A stretch of 64,000 nt of DNA from Ruegeria sp. Alg231-54 (GTDB lineage Bacteria; Pseudomonadota; Alphaproteobacteria; Rhodobacterales; Rhodobacteraceae), in contig NZ_FREZ01000010.1 in NCBI RefSeq assembly GCF_900143525.1, positions 111,186-175,185 on the forward strand, in the 5' to 3' direction. A model generated the notes under the pieces. That model searched no databases. It was not told where the DNA came from and was given only the letters and a program-made list of their open reading frames with translations. Positions 8,849 to 17,514 of this stretch are shown here, in pieces. Numbering within the stretch: the first letter of the stretch is position 1; the number at the start of each line of letters is the position of its first letter. A program made the translations under genes and the position numbers.

Positions 8849-9607
8849 TTAGTGCGAAGGATGCAGCGCATCTTTCAGGTAAACACAGGTCAGAATGGTG
8901 AATACGTAGGCCTGGATGAAGGCCACTAGGACCTCGAGGCCGTACATTGCGGTGATTGCCAGAACGGACACGGGCGAGATCACGGCAATCGCGGCAAAGC
9001 CTGCGAACACCTTGATAACCGCGTGGCCCGCCATGACGTTACCGGCAAGACGAATAGAGTGGCTGACCGGGCGCACAAAGTACGAGATCAGCTCGATGAT
9101 CGCCAAAATCGGACGCAGCGCCAGTGGGGCGCTGGACACCCAGAACAACCCCAAAAACGCGGCACCGTTCTTGACGAAACCCAGGATGGTCACGGTCAGG
9201 AACACGGCCAGCGCCAGCGGGATGGTCACGGCGAAATGCGATGTGGTGGTGAACGATGTCGGGATCAGACCCAGGAAGTTCGCGGTCACGATGAACATGA
9301 ACAAAGTCATGACATAGGGGAAGTACTTAACGCCTTCCTTACCGCAGATGTCTTCGAGCATTTTGTAGATGAAGCCATAAGCCAGTTCCGCGATCGATTG
9401 CATACGGGTAGGAACGATGGCGCGCTTCGAGGTGCTCAGAACCAGCAGGCCGATGATGGCCAGGATGGCAAGGAACAACCACAGGGTCACGTTGGTAGGT
9501 GTGTACCAGGCAATCGAGTCACCGCCAAAAAGCGGCTTGACGATGAACTGATCCATCGGATGAAAAACTAGGCTGCTGCCTTCTGCTGCGGTGGTCTCAG
9601 TCGCCAC
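8849..9607 (-). CDS. atpB: F0F1 ATP synthase subunit a
   Basis: 252 residues with five to six membrane helices. The essential arginine is in [15 protein letters not shown], and [17 protein letters not shown] forms the last helix, both hallmarks of subunit a. It provides the two half-channels for protons at the c-ring. It starts 2 bp after atpI ends, so translation of the two is probably coupled. Confidence 0.97.
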   Translation of the reverse strand: MATETTAAEGSSLVFHPMDQFIVKPLFGGDSIAWYTPTNVTLWLFLAILAIIGLLVLSTSKRAIVPTRMQSIAELAYGFIYKMLEDICGKEGVKYFPYVMTLFMFIVTANFLGLIPTSFTTTSHFAVTIPLALAVFLTVTILGFVKNGAAFLGLFWVSSAPLALRPILAIIELISYFVRPVSHSIRLAGNVMAGHAVIKVFAGFAAIAVISPVSVLAITAMYGLEVLVAFIQAYVFTILTCVYLKDALHPSH

Positions 9608-9609
9608 GT

Positions 9610-9942
9610 TCAGTCCCTCTCGTCCTTGTCGGCTGCCTCAGCCGCCGTTTGCTTTTCCTGAGCCTGCTGTGCGCTGCGGAGCATAACCTTCACCCCGGCG
9701 ACCAAGCCCAGTACTGTAAACAGCACCAGAAAGATCGGGATTGTCCCGAGCAGGCTGTCCAGCCCGTATCCGATGCCAAATCCGATCCCCAGACCGGATA
9801 CCATTTCGATGACCATCCTCCAGGCAAGCTCGCCCCCGGACACGTCAGCATCCGCACGAGGTTTCGGCGCTTTGGCCTTTTTTGCCGCGTCGATCTTGGC
9901 CTCCAGCTGCGCCATACGCTGCTTTTGGTCATCATCGGTCAC
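9610..9942 (-). CDS. atpI: AtpI family F0 assembly protein
   Basis: 110 residues with a charged N-terminal helix and two membrane segments ([34 protein letters not shown]), ending in a Lys/Glu tail. It matches AtpI-type proteins, which assist c-ring assembly or Mg2+ handling and head the F0 operon. GTG at 9942 is chosen because the GAGGGA site lies 7-8 nt upstream. The alternative TTG at 9948 would be too close to that site. Confidence 0.85.
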   Translation of the reverse strand: MTDDDQKQRMAQLEAKIDAAKKAKAPKPRADADVSGGELAWRMVIEMVSGLGIGFGIGYGLDSLLGTIPIFLVLFTVLGLVAGVKVMLRSAQQAQEKQTAAEAADKDERD

Positions 9943-10126
9943 GGGCAATTCCCTCGCACAGTCTTGGGTAGGGTGCTAAGGGGCGCAAGGCACAGAGTCA
10001 ACGGTGTTCAACGCCCGATTTGACGCAAGCTAAGCATCTGGTTTTAAGCGATTTATTCATGCATCCGAGGCACCTCAAAATTGCTCCCATCCATCGGCCC
10101 GCGCAAAAACCACTCAATTCGCATAT

Positions 10127-10142
10127 TCAACCAAATGGTTGA
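10127..10142. promoter_or_regulatory. Palindromic operator of the ArsR-type regulator
   Basis: TCAACCAAATGGTTGA is a perfect inverted repeat with 7-bp arms and a 2-bp centre, 31 bp upstream of the ArsR gene. The TCAACC...GGTTGA shape resembles operators of ArsR proteins paired with START-domain partners. Autorepression is inferred. Confidence 0.65.
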
Positions 10143-10173
10143 CCAAAATCGTGCGCTGTGATTGAGCGATGGC

Positions 10174-10509
10174 ATGTCCAATGACCTCGATACCGTTTTC
10201 GCAGCCCTCGCTGACCCGACCCGCCGCGCCATCCTTGCGATGCTCCTGGAAGATGACATGGCCGTCACCGACGTCGCCGACCCGTTCGAAATGTCGCTGG
10301 CCGCGATCTCGAAACATCTGATCATTCTGACCAAGGCCGGGTTGATCAGCCAGGAAAAGCGCGGGCGGGTGAAGTGGTGCAAGCTGGAACCCGACGCGCT
10401 GCGCGCAGCATCCGTCTGGATGCAGGGGTTCGGTCAGTTCGAACCGGTCAATCTGGATGCGTTTGAACGTTTTCTGGAAGTCGAACTGCCCGCAACAGAC
10501 GATCCCTAG
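10174..10509 (+). CDS. ArsR family winged-helix regulator (non-metal type)
   Basis: 111 residues. It begins NDLDTVFAALADPTRRAIL, the classic ArsR opening, then a helix-turn-helix (FEMSLAAISKHLIILTKAGL) and a beta-wing (SQEKRGRVKWCKLEPDALR). No CXC metal site is present. This subgroup commonly regulates an adjacent SRPBCC/AHSA1 gene. Here the next gene is a convergent universal stress protein, so the regulator stands alone. ATG 10174 is preferred to the TTG 12 nt earlier. Confidence 0.88.
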   Translation: MSNDLDTVFAALADPTRRAILAMLLEDDMAVTDVADPFEMSLAAISKHLIILTKAGLISQEKRGRVKWCKLEPDALRAASVWMQGFGQFEPVNLDAFERFLEVELPATDDP

Positions 10510-10511
10510 AC

Positions 10512-10925
10512 CTATCTGACGACAAACACCGATACCTTGGCGTGCTTGGCCAGATATCCAGCATGGCTGGAAAAGATATGGTCTGTGATGCGCGGTGCAT
10601 GGGTCCCAACGACGATCAAATCGGCCCCAATCTCTTCGGCGGCGCGGGTCAAATCACCGTCGACCTCTGCAGCTACATCTACCGAGTGGATGTTGCGCGC
10701 TGAAACCTCGGAGCCGCTCTGCTCGGTAAGTTGATCCACAATGGCTTGCAGTTCGGTGCTGATCTCCGCATCTGAATGCGTGACGTCGCCCGGCTGGGTT
10801 CCGGTCACGCTGACGATCGTGATCCGGGCGTTTTGCCATCTCGCCATTTGCGCCGCGACATCCAGAGCTTTGCGAATTTCCGGCGGCAGGTGAATATCAA
10901 CCGGGATCATAATGTGACTAAACAT
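10512..10925 (-). CDS. Universal stress protein, UspA family
   Basis: 137 residues, the size of single-domain USPs. It begins MFSHIMIPVDIHLPPEI and carries the C-terminal G-2x-G-9x-G(S/T)-like region, seen as DLIVVGTHAPRITDHIFSSHAGYLAKHA. That pattern suggests ATP binding, with the last glycine-serine part degraded. The start has a strong GGAGGA site. It ends 2 bp from the convergent ArsR gene. These proteins act in starvation and redox stress; a specific role cannot be read. Confidence 0.88.
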   Translation of the reverse strand: MFSHIMIPVDIHLPPEIRKALDVAAQMARWQNARITIVSVTGTQPGDVTHSDAEISTELQAIVDQLTEQSGSEVSARNIHSVDVAAEVDGDLTRAAEEIGADLIVVGTHAPRITDHIFSSHAGYLAKHAKVSVFVVR

Positions 10926-11031
10926 GGCATCTTCCTCCTGCCGCCGATGTTAGCGGGCTCAGGAATAGAGCACTTTGATCTGCCTCATGTAGTTGATCGC
11001 GACTATTTCTATCGGTTTGGTCCGTTCCCAG

Positions 11032-11313
11032 CTAGCCTTCCTGACTATACTCGACGCCGATGATCACACCCGTTGCATCCGCAAGACACAACCACGGTGC
11101 CTGAGCGCCAGCGACCTCAATTGTCGTGATTGTTCCAGTCGGTACCGATTCAGTCGAAACCGCGTTGACGTCAGCGGCCTGAACACCCGTCTCAGCCGAT
11201 ACCAGCGCCTCACAACTGCCTTGAAGGTCGGTCTCTGACGACCCCTGTCCCCCTCCTTGCGTACAGGCGGATAACATCGCACCAACGACAAATAGAATAG
11301 CTTGCTTCATCAT
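11032..11313 (-). CDS. Hypothetical lipoprotein
   Basis: 93 residues. The signal peptide MMKQAILFVVGAMLSACTQ ends in the lipobox LSAC. The mature part is acidic and contains two cysteines (GSCEAL and PWLCLADA) that could form a disulfide. It resembles small periplasmic lipoproteins of no known function found in Rhodobacterales. It lies 61 bp downstream of the DMT transporter gene on the same strand. Confidence 0.7.
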   Translation of the reverse strand: MMKQAILFVVGAMLSACTQGGGQGSSETDLQGSCEALVSAETGVQAADVNAVSTESVPTGTITTIEVAGAQAPWLCLADATGVIIGVEYSQEG

Positions 11314-11374
11314 TCCCCCCGGGATGGTTCATCAGACCCGAGGGTTGTAGGATTACGGCCAATTGGCAAGGGGG

Positions 11375-12289
11375 TCATTCCGAGACCGGCGCAGTATCTT
11401 TCGCAGGTTGTTCTTCGCTTTTGAGCAGCAGAACCAGCGCGATCGCGGTTAAAACGACACCGACCAGCACCATGACGGTTGGCGCGGGCCGCCCAAGCGC
11501 GATCTCCCACAGGATCACCCAGCTGGGGATCAGATATGTGTAGGCCATAACCTTGGCCGACGGCAGGCGCAGCGCTGCAAACTGGACCAGAACGAAACTG
11601 GAGGCCGTTGCGAAGATAGAAAGATACAGCAGACTGACCCAGACGATCAGCGGCAGGTTCGCCCAATCGGTTGCACGGATGTCTGACCAGCCGACCACCG
11701 TCAGGATGACGCAGCCTGCAACCAGTGTTCCAAATGTAAAGACCACTGCGGGCTCGCCCCGGTTCAGTTTGCGCACCATCGGCGTGTAGATTGCATGCGC
11801 CATGCAGCCCCAGAAAAAGATGATCTCTCCGCCACCGATCTCGAAGGCGCGAAAGGACTGCCAATCGGCGCGAAAGATAACCCATAAAGCTCCGGTTGCC
11901 CCCACCGTCAGGGCAAAAGCCATACGCGGCGTGGTGATCTGGCGCAGCAGAACCCACCCGGCGACTGCAGACATGACCGGCGTCAGGGTGAATACCGCGG
12001 ATGTGCTGACCGGATCTGCGGTTTTCAGGCCGTAAAACATAAGAACAAAGTAAGTGGCGAACAGCCCGCCCAAAACGGCGTATCGCCACGGCGCTTGCGC
12101 AGCGCTGCGCGGCAAACCGGTGGTGGCTAACGCGGCAATGCCGATGATGACGGCCGCAATCAGAAACCGTCCGGCTGTAATCGCCAACGGCGCAATCTGA
12201 TTGGCCACGATGGACCCCAGCGAGAAGCTACCTGCCACCAAAACCGAGAAGGTGATCATGGCCAGATGGCCACGCGCCTGCGGTGTCAC
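11375..12289 (-). CDS. DMT superfamily transporter (EamA domains)
   Basis: 304 residues with about ten membrane helices in two repeated EamA halves (first ITFSVLVAGSFSLGSIVA; second from FFWGCMAHAIYTPMV). These inner-membrane carriers export amino acids or other metabolites. GTG at 12289 overlaps the stop of the LysR gene as GTGA, pointing to translational coupling; an internal ATG at 12259 is possible. A longer frame further upstream only reads antisense through the LysR gene. Confidence 0.85.
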   Translation of the reverse strand: MTPQARGHLAMITFSVLVAGSFSLGSIVANQIAPLAITAGRFLIAAVIIGIAALATTGLPRSAAQAPWRYAVLGGLFATYFVLMFYGLKTADPVSTSAVFTLTPVMSAVAGWVLLRQITTPRMAFALTVGATGALWVIFRADWQSFRAFEIGGGEIIFFWGCMAHAIYTPMVRKLNRGEPAVVFTFGTLVAGCVILTVVGWSDIRATDWANLPLIVWVSLLYLSIFATASSFVLVQFAALRLPSAKVMAYTYLIPSWVILWEIALGRPAPTVMVLVGVVLTAIALVLLLKSEEQPAKDTAPVSE

Positions 12290-13164
12290 GAAAGCCAGCC
12301 CTTGGACTGTTCCTTGAGGAATGACAGGAACGCCTGCACCTTGGTCGTACGATGCAGGTCTACATGTGTCACCAGCCATAGCTTGCCCGACCATTCGGGC
12401 AGCGGTTCCATTACTTCGACCAGTTCCGGATCGCGGGTTGCTTCCCACCGGGCCATGAAGCCGATCCCAGCACCTGCCAGAACCGCCTCGCGCATGCAGA
12501 AGTTGTTGGTACAGCGGAATGCGATTGCCTCGGCAGGAACGTTTTCGCGCAGCCATCTGGAAAACGGTGCGCGGCTGTTCTCATCATCCGTGCCGACAAA
12601 TAGGTGGTCGGCGAATTCGTCCAAGCTGGCCGGTCGACCGCGGCGCGCAATGTAAGACTTGCTGGCAAACAGCCCGATTTCTTGCGGGATAAACGGCTGC
12701 ACCACATTGTCAGGCTGATCCGGGGCAGCGCCCGCCCTGATCGCCACATGTGCCTCGCCATATTCCAAACGGAACAGGCGGTCCCCGGTCAGGTAACGCA
12801 CGATCAGGCCCGGATGCATTGATTGGAACTCGGACAGGGCGGGAACGACTAAGGGCGCCAGCGAGGCCAGAGATGTTACAACCAATTCGCCCGACACGTC
12901 ATCGCCGCGCCCTTTCATTCGGCCCACCAACTGATTGAACTGATCTTCGGTGGCCTGAGCCACGCGCAGAAGGTCCTCTCCGGCATCGGTTGGGGTATAG
13001 CCACGGGCGTGGCGTTGGAACAGTTTGACGCCCAGTCGCGCCTCGATCGCGTCGATATGGCGGATCACGGTGGCATGGTGCACGCCCAAGATTTCTGCCG
13101 CGCCGCTGACGGTGCCCATCCGAGCGACCTGATACGCGGTTTTGACTTCGTCCCAATTATCCAT
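12286..13164 (-). CDS. LysR family transcriptional regulator
   Basis: 292 residues. The N-terminal helix-turn-helix is WDEVKTAYQVARMGTVSGAA and HHATVIRHIDAIEARLGVKL, followed by the periplasmic-binding-like effector domain (GELVVTSLASLAPLVVPAL onward). ATG 13164 (MDNWDEV) gives the standard family start; the longer frame adds unrelated sequence. It is divergent from azoR and overlaps the DMT gene. Both neighbours are candidate targets, and such LysR-azoR pairs often respond to quinones or electrophiles. Confidence 0.88.
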   Translation of the reverse strand: MDNWDEVKTAYQVARMGTVSGAAEILGVHHATVIRHIDAIEARLGVKLFQRHARGYTPTDAGEDLLRVAQATEDQFNQLVGRMKGRGDDVSGELVVTSLASLAPLVVPALSEFQSMHPGLIVRYLTGDRLFRLEYGEAHVAIRAGAAPDQPDNVVQPFIPQEIGLFASKSYIARRGRPASLDEFADHLFVGTDDENSRAPFSRWLRENVPAEAIAFRCTNNFCMREAVLAGAGIGFMARWEATRDPELVEVMEPLPEWSGKLWLVTHVDLHRTTKVQAFLSFLKEQSKGWLS

Positions 13165-13192
13165 GCTCAAGCCCACTGTGCAAATTCCAACA

Positions 13193-13206
13193 ATACCTGT
13201 TGGTAT
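13193..13206. promoter_or_regulatory. Inverted repeat in the LysR-azoR intergenic region
   Basis: ATACC-TGTT-GGTAT lies 29 bp upstream of the LysR start and 77 bp before azoR. It fits the loose T-N10/11-A dyad recognised by LysR proteins. Function is inferred from position only. Confidence 0.4.
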
Positions 13207-13282
13207 ATCCGCGTTTCGTTCGCTGGCGCAACACTCATATTGGGATCGGAAACAGACACCCCGCCAAAAAGGAAACCCTGAC

Positions 13283-13864
13283 ATGACCAAGACCATCCTG
13301 CATATCGACGCCTCGGCCCGCCGCACCGGATCCGCCACCCGCGACCTTTCCGGCCAGATTATCGGGCATCTTGGCGCCGGGCGCATCATCCGTCGCGATC
13401 TTGCCAGCCCCCTGCCCTTGCTTACCGAAGACTGGATCAACGCCAACTTCACCCCCGCGGATCAGCGTGACGAGGTTCAACGTGATCTGCTGGCCCTGTC
13501 CGACGAGTTGGTAAGCGAGCTGCAAAACGCCGACACCATTGTTATCGGGCTGCCGATCTACAATTTCTCGGTGCCTGCGGCCTTCAAGGCCTGGATCGAC
13601 CTTGTCGCCCGCGTGGGTCTGACCTTTGCCTATTCGGAAACCGGCCCCAAAGGCCTGCTGGAAGGTAAGCGCGCCGTGCTGGCAATCGCGTCCGGCGGCA
13701 CCGAAGTAGGGTCCGAGATCGACTTTGCCACCAACTATGCCAAGCACGTTCTAGGGTTCATCGGCATCCGCGACGTCGACGTGATTGCGGCTGACAGGAT
13801 GGCGCTGGATGCGGACGCCGCGTTGGCGAATGCCCAAAAAGCGGTAACTCAACTCGCCGCCTGA
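13283..13864 (+). CDS. azoR: FMN-dependent NADH:quinone oxidoreductase / azoreductase
   Basis: 193 residues with a flavodoxin-like fold. The opening MTKTILHIDASARRTGSATRDL contains the FMN phosphate loop. GLPIYNFSVPAAFKAWIDLVARVGLTF is the AzoR family signature contacting the flavin. Members reduce quinones and azo compounds by two electrons and protect against thiol stress. Start 13283 follows GGAAA. It is divergent from a LysR regulator that probably controls it. Confidence 0.93.
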   Translation: MTKTILHIDASARRTGSATRDLSGQIIGHLGAGRIIRRDLASPLPLLTEDWINANFTPADQRDEVQRDLLALSDELVSELQNADTIVIGLPIYNFSVPAAFKAWIDLVARVGLTFAYSETGPKGLLEGKRAVLAIASGGTEVGSEIDFATNYAKHVLGFIGIRDVDVIAADRMALDADAALANAQKAVTQLAA

Positions 13865-13935
13865 TCCACCTCTGGCCTTTGTCTTGTGAAACGTCCAGTC
13901 TGCCTCAAGCGAGATTTGCAGACTGGGCGTATATC

Positions 13936-14676
13936 ATGAAGAAAATCGGCATTCTGGGCGGTGTGGGCTGGGCTTCGACCGTGGATTATTACCGAGCGAT
14001 CGCAGAAGGGGCCAGCAGGCACTTTGCCAATCGCGGCCACGGCTCGCCCCTGCCGATCCCACCCATGACAATCGAATCCGTAACACAAGCCAAAACCCGC
14101 GCGCTGCGGGGCACCGCCGGGAACGAAACCAGTTGGTCCGGGTTTGACGCGGTGTTTCGCGAGGCGCTGCTGACGCTTGAAAACGCGGGCTGCGACTTTG
14201 GCATCATCGCCTCGAACACTCCGCACGCGCGACTGCATGCGATCCGGCAAGGTATCACCATGCCCATTCTCAGCATTTTCGATGCAACGGCTGAGGCCAC
14301 AGCATCTGCCAAGGCGTCCACAGCCCTGGTTCTGGGAACGACAGTGACCATGCAGGCCAGCAATTATTCAGACCGGTTGGCCGCCGAATGGATCACTGCA
14401 AATGATCGCCTGCCCGAAACGGAAATTGCCGAGATGCAGGCGATGATCGACAGTGACTTCTACGGCGGCGCATCAGACACAGCGCGCGCGCGTTTGCTCG
14501 CTTTCTGTGACAAGCACGCAAAGCCTGGAACTGCGATCCTGTTGGCGTGCACCGAACTGCCGCTGGCCTTTCCCGACCACCTGGATCACCCTGTTTTCGA
14601 GGCCGACGGCCACCTGTTCGTCAATCCGTCCGCTGCCCATGTCGCCGCAGCCCTCGAAGAGGCGCTGAGCGACTGA
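13936..14676 (+). CDS. Aspartate/glutamate racemase family protein lacking the first catalytic Cys
   Basis: 246 residues. The opening MKKIGILGGVGWASTVDYYRAI and the C-terminal ILLACTELPLAF match the YgeA/RacX branch of PLP-independent racemases. These use two cysteines as acid and base. The second is present (ACTEL), but the first site reads IIASNTPH where family members have a Cys before TNT. The protein may therefore not racemise; related one-cysteine enzymes such as arylmalonate decarboxylase do different chemistry. It ends directly against the convergent YbaK gene. Confidence 0.8.
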   Translation: MKKIGILGGVGWASTVDYYRAIAEGASRHFANRGHGSPLPIPPMTIESVTQAKTRALRGTAGNETSWSGFDAVFREALLTLENAGCDFGIIASNTPHARLHAIRQGITMPILSIFDATAEATASAKASTALVLGTTVTMQASNYSDRLAAEWITANDRLPETEIAEMQAMIDSDFYGGASDTARARLLAFCDKHAKPGTAILLACTELPLAFPDHLDHPVFEADGHLFVNPSAAHVAAALEEALSD

Positions 14677-15207
14677 TCACAGCAGCCAGGTGACCTCGCA
14701 TCCGATCCGATCGAAGAATGCCATTAGGTCATCGCGTGTCATGGCGACAGTCCGGTCATTTACCAGCGGATGCATATAGATGACGTCCGCCGTTTGCGCG
14801 GCGGCGTCCATGAAGAACCGCACATCGTTTGACGCCCCGTTGATCATGGCCAGCGGACTGACCGCGCCGGGGCGGATGCCAAGGTTCTGAAACAACCGAT
14901 CCGCCGATCCAAAGGACAGATTACCGATCCCCAACTCTGTGCCCAACGCCTTGAGGTCAATCTCGCGGCTTTGTTCCAGCGTCACCAGATAGTTCCGCTT
15001 TTTCTTGTCGCGCAGGTACAGGTTCTTGAGGCGCAGGGAGTTTTCGCCCGGCACCAGGAATTGCTCTTTAACGCCTTTGGCATCCTCAACCGTGCGCAGG
15101 GGGATATGCGTGTGCAGACGATAGCTCAGCCCCCAGTCATCCAACCGCTGCAACAGCGCGTCTGAACTGATCGGCAACGTGTCTTGAAAAGCGGATGACG
15201 CGTCCAT
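14677..15207 (-). CDS. Prolyl-tRNA editing protein, YbaK/EbsC (ProX/PrdX) type
   Basis: 176 residues. The YbaK domain is recognisable from THIPLRTVEDAKGVKEQFLVPGENSLRLKNLYLRDKKKRNYLV and from GIRPGAVSPLAMIN. Free-standing members hydrolyse Ala-tRNA(Pro) made in error by ProRS; the catalytic Lys lies in the KNLYLRDKKK stretch. ATG 15207 is chosen because it follows AGGAGG at ideal distance; the longer frame adds 17 residues without support. Confidence 0.87.
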   Translation of the reverse strand: MDASSAFQDTLPISSDALLQRLDDWGLSYRLHTHIPLRTVEDAKGVKEQFLVPGENSLRLKNLYLRDKKKRNYLVTLEQSREIDLKALGTELGIGNLSFGSADRLFQNLGIRPGAVSPLAMINGASNDVRFFMDAAAQTADVIYMHPLVNDRTVAMTRDDLMAFFDRIGCEVTWLL

Positions 15208-15296
15208 GAGAACCTCCTCGTTTGAGGCGCTCATCGCGCAATGCGCTGACAGATTCAAGCCACGACAGGCCTAAAAATCGATGCTAGCGTGCCGCC

Positions 15297-15815
15297 ATGA
15301 AAGTCACGCGCAGCACCCCGGACCAACTGATCCTGACCAACACGCCATGGTTCATCGGCATCACGCTGGTACTCTTTATCCTCTGTTTTGTTGGGGCTGG
15401 TTTGTTCATGGTCAGCGAGGGTGGCGAAGGCATATTGTTCGGCATCTTCTTTGCTCTGTTCGGTGGCGGGTTGGGCTTTGGCGCATTCTGCGTCTTTGTG
15501 CGCCGCGTACAGGTCATATTGGACCGCAACAGCAATAGCATCTTGATCCGTCGCCAATCGATCTTTGGATATGACGCAGTAGAACATGAGTTGTCGAACC
15601 TGTCCCATGCCGAGGTGGAAACCACCACCTCGACCCGCGACAGAACCACGTCCAAGATGCATCGCCCCGTTCTAGTCCTTAAAAAAGGCATGAGTGCTGG
15701 TCGTCACCCGATCGTCGAAGCCTATGTCAGCGGGCGCGGCGCACAGCGGATGGTTGATGCGGTCAACAACTGGCTACCCGCGCGAGAGGTTGACTCGGAC
15801 AGCCAATCGGCCTAA
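15297..15815 (+). CDS. Hypothetical membrane protein, two transmembrane helices
   Basis: 172 residues. Helices span about residues 18-40 (WFIGITLVLFILCFVGAGLF) and 45-68 (GILFGIFFALFGGGLGFGAF). A cytoplasmic C-terminal domain follows (RRVQVILDRNSNSILIRRQ...), rich in beta-type segments and resembling a PH-like membrane-associated fold. I do not recognise a named family. It stands alone, upstream of the ffh leader. Confidence 0.7.
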   Translation: MKVTRSTPDQLILTNTPWFIGITLVLFILCFVGAGLFMVSEGGEGILFGIFFALFGGGLGFGAFCVFVRRVQVILDRNSNSILIRRQSIFGYDAVEHELSNLSHAEVETTTSTRDRTTSKMHRPVLVLKKGMSAGRHPIVEAYVSGRGAQRMVDAVNNWLPAREVDSDSQSA

Positions 15816-15830
15816 ATCGCCGTCAAACAT

Positions 15831-15941
15831 CCGGAAGCGTCTGATCTTCCGGTCCCTTGAGTCGTTCAGGGATCGCCCCCCACCAGCGTGTCACGCCCGT
15901 GGGGGCAATTGTGCATTTAACCGGCGCTTCCTACCTAGGAA
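15831..15941 (+). promoter_or_regulatory. Structured leader upstream of ffh (three hairpins)
   Basis: Three inverted repeats lie in the 161 bp before ffh. CCGGAAG/CTTCCGG (15831-15852) could end the preceding gene. CCCCCAC/GTGGGGG (15877-15905) encloses a smaller GCGT/ACGC stem. TTCCTA-CC-TAGGAA (15928-15941) is 35 bp before the start. No poly-T run follows any of them, so the last two may be a 5'-UTR structure rather than terminators. Confidence 0.4.
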
Positions 15942-15976
15942 CTGCCATCAGATAACCGGCTAAGGAGGCCGAAGGC

Positions 15977-17473
15977 ATGTTTGAAAATCTATCCGAACGC
16001 CTCTCTGGCGTCTTTGACCGGCTGACCAAACAGGGTGCCCTGTCCGAAGAGGACGTCAAAACCGCTCTGCGTGAGGTTCGGGTTGCCCTGCTTGAGGCTG
16101 ACGTCTCGCTGCCGGTGGCGCGCGAATTCGTCAAGAAAGTGCAGGATCAGGCCACCGGTCAGGCGGTGACCAAATCAATCACCCCCGGACAGCAGGTCGT
16201 CAAGATCGTGCACGACGCGATGGTTGACACCCTGCGCGGCGAGGAAGACCCCGGCGCTCTGAAAATCGATAACCCGCCTGCTCCGATCCTGATGGTCGGC
16301 CTGCAGGGCTCAGGTAAAACGACCACGACCGGTAAGCTGGCGAAGCGCCTGAAAGAGAAAGAGGGCAAGAAGGTCCTTATGGCCTCGCTGGACGTTTATC
16401 GCCCGGCGGCGATGGATCAGCTGGCCGTTCTGGGCACGCAGGTCGGCGTCGATACCCTGCCGATCGTTCCTGGCCAGAAACCCGTCGACATCGCCAAACG
16501 TGCCAAGCAACAGGCGACGCTGGGTGGCTATGACGTCTATATGCTGGATACTGCTGGCCGTCTGCACATTGACGAAGTGCTGATGAACGAGGTCGAGCAG
16601 GTTCGTAACGTTGTTGATCCGCGCGAGACCCTGCTGGTGGTCGACGGCCTGACCGGTCAGGTCGCCGTTGAAGTGGCCGAGGAATTCGAAGCCAAGGTCG
16701 GCATTTCCGGCGTAGTCTTGACTCGGATGGACGGCGACGGGCGCGGTGGTGCGGCGCTGTCTATGCGTGCGGTCACCGGCAAGCCGATCCGCTTTGTCGG
16801 TTTGGGCGAGAAAATGGACGCGCTCGAAACCTTTGAGCCGGACCGGATCGCGGGACGTATTCTGGGCATGGGCGACATCGTTGCCCTGGTCGAAAAAGCC
16901 CAGGAAACGATGGAGATGGAACAGACCGAGCGCATGATGAAGCGCATGGTTAAAGGTCAGTTCAACATGAACGACCTGAAGATGCAGCTGGAACAGATGA
17001 TCCAGATGGGCGGCATGCAGGGCATGATGGGCATGATGCCCGGCATGGGTAAGATGGCCAAGCAAGTCGAAGAGGCGGGCATGGACGACAAGGTGCTCAA
17101 GCGCCAGATCGCCCTGATCCAGTCCATGACCAAACGCGAACGTGCCAACCCGCAACTGTTGCAGGCGAGCCGTAAGAAACGGATCGCAGCCGGTTCCGGC
17201 ATGGAGGTCAGTGACCTCAACAAGCTGATCAAGATGCACCGGCAGATGTCGGACATGATGAAGAAGATGGGGAAAATGGGCAAAGGCAAGATGCTGAAGC
17301 AGGCCATGAAAGGCATGTTCGGTAAAGGTGGCCCCAGCCCCGAAGACATGGCCGCAGGCATGGACCCCAAGGCGCTGGAACAGGCGGCCAAAGCGATGGG
17401 CGGAAAGATGCCTGGAATGGGTGGCGGCATGGCCCTGCCCCCGGGTCTGAGCGGTTTCGGAAAGAAAAAGTGA
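15977..17473 (+). CDS. ffh: Signal recognition particle GTPase Ffh
   Basis: 498 residues, complete. The N domain (MFENLSERLSGVFDRLTKQG) is followed by the G domain: P-loop GLQGSGKTTTTGKLA near residue 107, DVYRPAAMDQL, DTAGRLHID, and TRMDGDGRGGAAL. The C-terminal M domain is very Met-rich, including GGMQGMMGMMPGMGKM, and binds signal peptides and 4.5S RNA. Ffh delivers nascent membrane proteins to FtsY. AAGGAGG precedes the ATG. It heads a plus-strand run ending with trmD. Confidence 0.97.
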   Translation: MFENLSERLSGVFDRLTKQGALSEEDVKTALREVRVALLEADVSLPVAREFVKKVQDQATGQAVTKSITPGQQVVKIVHDAMVDTLRGEEDPGALKIDNPPAPILMVGLQGSGKTTTTGKLAKRLKEKEGKKVLMASLDVYRPAAMDQLAVLGTQVGVDTLPIVPGQKPVDIAKRAKQQATLGGYDVYMLDTAGRLHIDEVLMNEVEQVRNVVDPRETLLVVDGLTGQVAVEVAEEFEAKVGISGVVLTRMDGDGRGGAALSMRAVTGKPIRFVGLGEKMDALETFEPDRIAGRILGMGDIVALVEKAQETMEMEQTERMMKRMVKGQFNMNDLKMQLEQMIQMGGMQGMMGMMPGMGKMAKQVEEAGMDDKVLKRQIALIQSMTKRERANPQLLQASRKKRIAAGSGMEVSDLNKLIKMHRQMSDMMKKMGKMGKGKMLKQAMKGMFGKGGPSPEDMAAGMDPKALEQAAKAMGGKMPGMGGGMALPPGLSGFGKKK

Positions 17474-17514
17474 CACCAGCACGCTGCACCCAGCCCCCGT
17501 CCGGAAAGGCGGCG

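Noticed and set aside
15831..15852. 4.5S SRP RNA gene upstream of ffh
   Set aside because: CCGGAAG resembles a piece of the SRP RNA tetraloop region, but the rest of the conserved domain is absent.
16310..17482. 390-codon minus-strand frame opposite ffh
   Set aside because: His/Leu-rich antisense of the Met-rich M domain and G domain; no motif, and ffh is certain.
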